This document shows positions 7,544 to 10,084 of a DNA stretch of 10,084 bases, in pieces. The notes under the pieces are model-generated. The model saw only the letters and a list, made by a program, of their open reading frames with translations, did not search any database and was not told where the DNA came from. The stretch's first letter is position 1. The number at the start of each line of letters is the position of its first letter. The stretch spans positions 1-10,084 of the forward strand of contig USJU01000051.1 of the NCBI GenBank assembly GCA_900555085.1, written 5' to 3'. The stretch is from an uncultured Clostridium sp. Its GTDB lineage: Bacteria; Bacillota; Clostridia; TANB77; CAG-508. Both the position numbers and the translations under genes were made by a program.

Positions 7544-8193
7544 AGTAAAAAATAGTTTCAAAAAAATCATCTTTAAAATAATTAAACCTTTTATACCTTT
7601 TATAATAGTTATTTTATTAATTATCTTAGCCATATCCACTGTAGTAGATGCATTATTTACAACGGAAGACGATATGCAAATGGCTGAAAAACTTTCAAGT
7701 GAAAATTATGAAGCACAATATGCTGAATGGTTAAAAGAAAAAGAAGATACTACTAATACAATATTAAATGATAGTAAAAATATAATTCCAACGGATATGT
7801 TTATTTGGCCTATTCCTGGTTATTGGACAATAACTTCACATTTTGGTATGAGAACACATCCTATAACAGGTATTTATAAATTGCATAGTGGTACAGATGT
7901 TGGAGCACCTATCGGAACAAATTTTGTGGCTATGGCTGATGGTATTGTTACAACAGCAAAATATAGTAATGCTTATGGAAATATGGTAATGATAGACCAT
8001 CGGAAATAATATTGTAACTTTATATGCACATGGCTCTGAAATATTAGTACAAACAGGTCAACAAGTAAAACAAGGTGATCCAGTTTTAAAAGTTGGGTCA
8101 ACAGGCTATTCAACAGGTGCTCATGCACATTTTGAAATTAGAAAAAATGGAAACTTTGTAAATCCAGAATCTTTTTTTATTAGGAGGTTTTAA
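7515..8193 (+). CDS. Membrane-anchored M23 peptidase (VirB1-like wall hydrolase), read through a +1 shift at CGG (8001)
   Basis: ATG 7515 follows AAGGAG by about 7 bases. Skipping C8001 gives a 225-residue protein: a basic N-terminus, one membrane helix (about 24-46), a charged stalk, and an M23 (LytM-type) endopeptidase domain from about residue 95. Zinc ligands His124 and Asp128 (His-Ser-Gly-Thr-Asp) and His205 in His-Ala-His are present, with His172 in Tyr-Ala-His as the catalytic partner. The Asp-His-Gly163 motif, near-invariant in M23 enzymes, is created by the shift. Conjugation systems of Gram-positive bacteria use such hydrolases to open the peptidoglycan locally. Zero-frame reading stops two codons after CGG, and the 164-residue product would lack His172, His203 and His205, so it would be inactive. 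The last codons overlap the AGGAGG of the next gene. Confidence 0.9.
8001..8003 (+). other. +1 frameshift site 6: in-frame CGG in the M23 peptidase gene
   Basis: GAC CAT CGG AAA TAA becomes GAC CAT GGA AAT AAT when C8001 is skipped. The result is the family signature Asp-His-Gly-Asn followed by the Thr-Leu-Tyr-Ala-His strand. This is the best protein-level proof that glycine is the intended residue. Confidence 0.92.
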
Positions 8194-8195
8194 GA

Positions 8196-8570
8196 ATGAT
8201 TTTAATTTTTACAGATAATGAACAATTAAATAGAGATTTAAATAAATCTATTGAAAATAGCAGAATAGTTTATTATCCAGATTATATACTAGATGAAAAA
8301 GATGCAACAATTTTAATTGCTACAGTACAACATAATAAATACAATTTTAAAAACTTTATGTTCAAAGTAAGAGAAAGAAATATAAGAGTAATTTTGATTC
8401 TAGAAAATGAAAATGTTTCTGAATTAAAAGATGCTCTTTTTTTGGGTATTTATGATTTTATTTTTGACCCTTTTAGTTTAGAAAATATCATTGAAAAAAT
8501 AAAATTACCAGCTAAATTCTCAAATGTTTCAAATTATATAAAACAATTTCAAGAGCTAGATAATATCTAA
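8196..8570 (+). CDS. Stand-alone degenerate receiver-like protein
   Basis: The product has 124 residues from ATG 8196, which is 8 bases after AGGAGG. It looks like a CheY/receiver fold: a first strand ending Thr-Asp-Asn-Glu, alternating strands and helices, and a late segment of hydrophobic strand, helix, Leu-Gly-Ile-Tyr-Asp-Phe-Ile and Asp-Pro-Phe that mirrors the receiver Gly-Ala-x-Asp-Tyr-Ile, Lys-Pro-Phe end. The position where the phosphorylated Asp should follow strand 3 reads Ile-Ala-Thr-Val-Gln, and the conserved Lys before Pro-Phe is Asp, so phosphorylation is unlikely. Pseudo-receivers of this kind occur as protein-interaction modules, for example at the N-terminus of CpaE/TadZ proteins. 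No output domain is present. It sits between two cell-envelope genes of the operon, so a role in placing or controlling the transfer machine is possible but inferred. Confidence 0.55.
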   Translation: MILIFTDNEQLNRDLNKSIENSRIVYYPDYILDEKDATILIATVQHNKYNFKNFMFKVRERNIRVILILENENVSELKDALFLGIYDFIFDPFSLENIIEKIKLPAKFSNVSNYIKQFQELDNI

Positions 8571-8591
8571 CTCTTTTTTGGAGGTATTATT

Positions 8592-9194
8592 GTGAAAAAA
8601 ATATTATATAAATCTATAAAAGTAATTCTTTCTATTTTCATTTTATTAATTATTGTAGGCTATTTTTTTGGATTATATTACATATATAAATACTTGGAAG
8701 ATATGAATGTTCAAAATAATCTAAATAATGTTTACAATATATATAATAGTGATAATAGACAAGATATTATAAATCAATTTAATACAGATGGTTCTGTTGG
8801 AGTTCCTATTGATGATACTACTAATGCTATTGCAACACTTGAAATTCCATCTATAAATTTAAAAAATATTGTAGTAGAGGGAACTTCTCAAAACTCTTTA
8901 TCAAAAGGAATTGGTTTATTTGAACATAGCAATATTTTAGATGGAAATGTATGTCTTGCGGGACATAATTCTAAAAATATATTTGCTAATTTAAAAAACA
9001 TAAAAGGAGGTGATACAATAAAATATTCGTCTTGTTTAGGAAACAAGGAATATAATGTTGAAACTATAAAACAAATAAATGAAAACGATTGGTCTATGCT
9101 AGAAGAAACAAATGATAACAGAATTACACTTATTACATGTGTAAAAAATCATCCAAATTTGCGATTATGTGTCCAAGGTATTGAAAAAAAATAA
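8592..9194 (+). CDS. Sortase (membrane-anchored cysteine transpeptidase)
   Basis: The product has 200 residues from GTG 8592, which follows TTGGAGG by about 7 bases. It has an N-terminal membrane helix (about 10-33), then a sortase beta-barrel starting with Leu-Glu-Ile-Pro-Ser-Ile. Catalytic residues are all visible: His125 in Leu-Ala-Gly-His-Asn, Cys183 in Leu-Ile-Thr-Cys, and Arg191 in Asn-Leu-Arg-Leu. Sortases join surface proteins to the cell wall or to each other on the outer face of the membrane, which implies a Gram-positive host with peptidoglycan. The exact class is not certain. No LPxTG-type sorting signal occurs in the neighbouring proteins, so the substrate lies elsewhere. The frame is intact and no in-frame CGG is present. 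Confidence 0.88.
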   Translation: MKKILYKSIKVILSIFILLIIVGYFFGLYYIYKYLEDMNVQNNLNNVYNIYNSDNRQDIINQFNTDGSVGVPIDDTTNAIATLEIPSINLKNIVVEGTSQNSLSKGIGLFEHSNILDGNVCLAGHNSKNIFANLKNIKGGDTIKYSSCLGNKEYNVETIKQINENDWSMLEETNDNRITLITCVKNHPNLRLCVQGIEKK

Positions 9195-9259
9195 TTTTTT
9201 ATTTTTTGAGCATTCCTTTTTTTTATAAAAGATGTTACTTTTTATATGAGGTGATATTT

Positions 9260-9967
9260 ATGAAAAAATTAGGAAAAAAGAAAATTTTGGTTTTTATAGT
9301 ATTTGTATTAATAATATTTATATTAACAAATATTATTTTACTGTTTATTAAGGCAAAAAGTACAGTTAAAAAGACTAATACACAATTAGCAAATTTTGAA
9401 AATACTCTTGGTAAAACTAGCAATGAATCAATACTCACAAAAGATGAAAACATTACAGAAAATACTTTAGAGAATACTACTGAAATTGTTCAAGAAAACT
9501 CATATAATGACACAACACAAAACAATGTTACAGAAAAACAAATTACTAAAGAAACATATAATAAGAGTTCTCAAAAAGAAACAAATTATACTGCCAGTTC
9601 CAACAAAGAAGTAAAAAAGCAAGAACAATCTTCTACAACAAGTACAAATAATAAAACTTCTACTTCCACTACTCCAAATCAAGCTACAACATCTTCACAA
9701 ACACAAGAAACAACTACAATAAAAAAAATAACAAATAATGAGTTAAATTCTGAAAATATAAAGTACTTAAATGATATAAAGTCTATAAAACCAGGATTAA
9801 AATACATAAATTCAAAAAGAGGACAATGTTTCTATCCATATAAAACATCAGAAATAACTAAATTTACAAATGGTTTGTCTTTTGGAACAATTTACTACTA
9901 TGTAGATACCTTTGTTGAGGGAAATCAAGAAAAGTTTAAATACTATATTGATTGGGCTGGTAATTAA
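9260..9967 (+). CDS. Surface protein with membrane anchor and Ser/Thr/Asn-rich stalk
   Basis: ATG 9260 is chosen because GAGGTG lies about 8 bases upstream; an in-frame start at 9206 would add 18 residues with no good binding site. The 235-residue protein has a Lys-rich start, one strong membrane helix (about 9-31), then about 120 residues very rich in Thr, Ser, Asn, Gln, Lys and Glu, typical of an extended wall-spanning stalk. It ends in a compact C-terminal module of about 65 residues, rich in Tyr, Phe and Gly. I do not recognise that module. There is no LPxTG motif. It may present its C-terminal domain at the cell surface as an adhesin or mating-contact protein, but this is only inferred from layout and from the sortase next door. 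Confidence 0.6.
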   Translation: MKKLGKKKILVFIVFVLIIFILTNIILLFIKAKSTVKKTNTQLANFENTLGKTSNESILTKDENITENTLENTTEIVQENSYNDTTQNNVTEKQITKETYNKSSQKETNYTASSNKEVKKQEQSSTTSTNNKTSTSTTPNQATTSSQTQETTTIKKITNNELNSENIKYLNDIKSIKPGLKYINSKRGQCFYPYKTSEITKFTNGLSFGTIYYYVDTFVEGNQEKFKYYIDWAGN

Positions 9968-9975
9968 ATATTTAG

Positions 9976-10002
9976 AAATAGGCATTAAAAGCCTATTTTT
10001 TT
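9976..10002 (+). terminator. Rho-independent terminator after the surface-protein gene
   Basis: A perfect 8-bp stem (AAATAGGC at 9976-9983, GCCTATTT at 9991-9998) with a 7-base loop runs into an unbroken T-stretch. It starts about 9 bases after the TAA at 9967 and probably ends the operon or separates it from the next gene, which starts about 30 bases later. Confidence 0.85.
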
Positions 10003-10033
10003 ATTACTAAATTAAGAAAGAAGGTTTATATTT

Positions 10034-10084
10034 ATGAAAATTAAAATTATAAAAAAAATTTTTAGTATTATTTCTATTATTACT
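10034..10084 (+). CDS. Start of a further gene, signal-peptide-like (truncated by window edge)
   Basis: ATG 10034 follows GAAGG by about 10 bases. The 17 visible residues are Lys/Ile-rich (Met-Lys-Ile-Lys-Ile-Ile-Lys-Lys, then hydrophobic), which fits a signal peptide or membrane anchor. No function can be assigned. Confidence 0.5.
   Translation, partial: MKIKIIKKIFSIISIIT

Noticed and set aside
2845..8193. Reading the broken genes as pseudogenes of a decaying element
   Set aside because: Decay gives mixed deletions, insertions and stop codons at random places. Here all six events are identical in type (+1, extra C, in-frame CGG before a GGN glycine codon), and all motifs on both sides are intact.
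2845..8193. Homopolymer sequencing errors as the cause of the frameshifts
   Set aside because: None of the six sites lies in a homopolymer run, while the many long A and T runs in these genes show no frame errors. A motif-dependent base-calling fault remains possible and is listed as a refutation test.
9185..9215. AT-only hairpin after the sortase as a terminator
   Set aside because: The A-run/T-run pairing contains no GC pairs and would form a very weak stem; the clear terminator is at 9976-10002.
2845..9967. CGG reassigned to another amino acid or used as a stop
   Set aside because: A simple three-base reassignment would not explain why the frame changes at each CGG. As a stop, it would leave the downstream halves without ribosome sites and the conserved domains cut.
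2845..9967. TGA recoded as Gly or Trp (as in some CPR bacteria or mollicutes)
   Set aside because: No in-frame TGA occurs inside any intact right-side gene; Gly and Trp are written with GGN and TGG.
1..10084. CRISPR arrays, tRNA genes, integrase, oriT or insertion sequence
   Set aside because: I saw no spaced direct repeats, cloverleaf-like sequence, recombinase motifs or terminal inverted repeats by eye; a covariance-model scan for tRNAs would be decisive.

Overview
The window joins two very different DNAs. Positions 1 to about 2540 have moderate GC and read leftwards: a lipoprotein solute-binding protein of an ABC importer (946-2523) followed downstream by an alpha/beta hydrolase that runs off the left edge (1-863). 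Both look like carbohydrate-uptake genes of a gut clostridium such as a Lachnospiraceae member (inference from protein style only). From about 2545 to the right edge the DNA is very AT-rich and reads rightwards as one tightly packed operon. It holds a small membrane protein, a VirB2-like pilin, a PrgI-family protein, a membrane-anchored TraC/VirB4-N-terminal-like protein, the VirB4 ATPase, a VirB6-like channel protein, an M23 peptidase, a receiver-like protein, a sortase, a surface-type protein, a terminator and the start of another gene. This is the core of a Gram-positive-type conjugative type IV secretion system. No relaxase, coupling protein or integrase lies in the window.

The outstanding observation concerns the genetic code. 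Four of the conjugation genes (pilin, VirB4, VirB6-like, M23) appear broken by six frameshifts, but these are not random damage. Each one is a +1 shift at an in-frame CGG codon: skipping the C and reading the following GGN as glycine restores a full-length, motif-complete protein. I found exactly six in-frame CGG codons in the right-hand genes, and all six are shift sites. All the other CGG trinucleotides there straddle codon boundaries and need no shift. CGA, CGT, AGA and AGG are used as ordinary Arg codons. Two of the restored glycines fall on family-conserved positions (M23 Asp-His-Gly and the VirB4 C-terminal Glu-Gly-Lys). This suggests that CGG is unassigned or is decoded by a +1 or quadruplet mechanism in the organism from which the right part comes. 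VirB4 would need three such events in succession, so decoding would have to be efficient.

In the left part, by contrast, the hydrolase uses CGG as a normal arginine (Pro-Glu-Arg-Ile-Gly next to the nucleophile elbow). The two halves therefore seem to follow different decoding rules. Either the contig is a chimera joined near 2540-2800, or an element from a host with a different code has been inserted next to a standard-code operon. A systematic sequencing or assembly artefact that inserts C before GG must be excluded with the raw reads.
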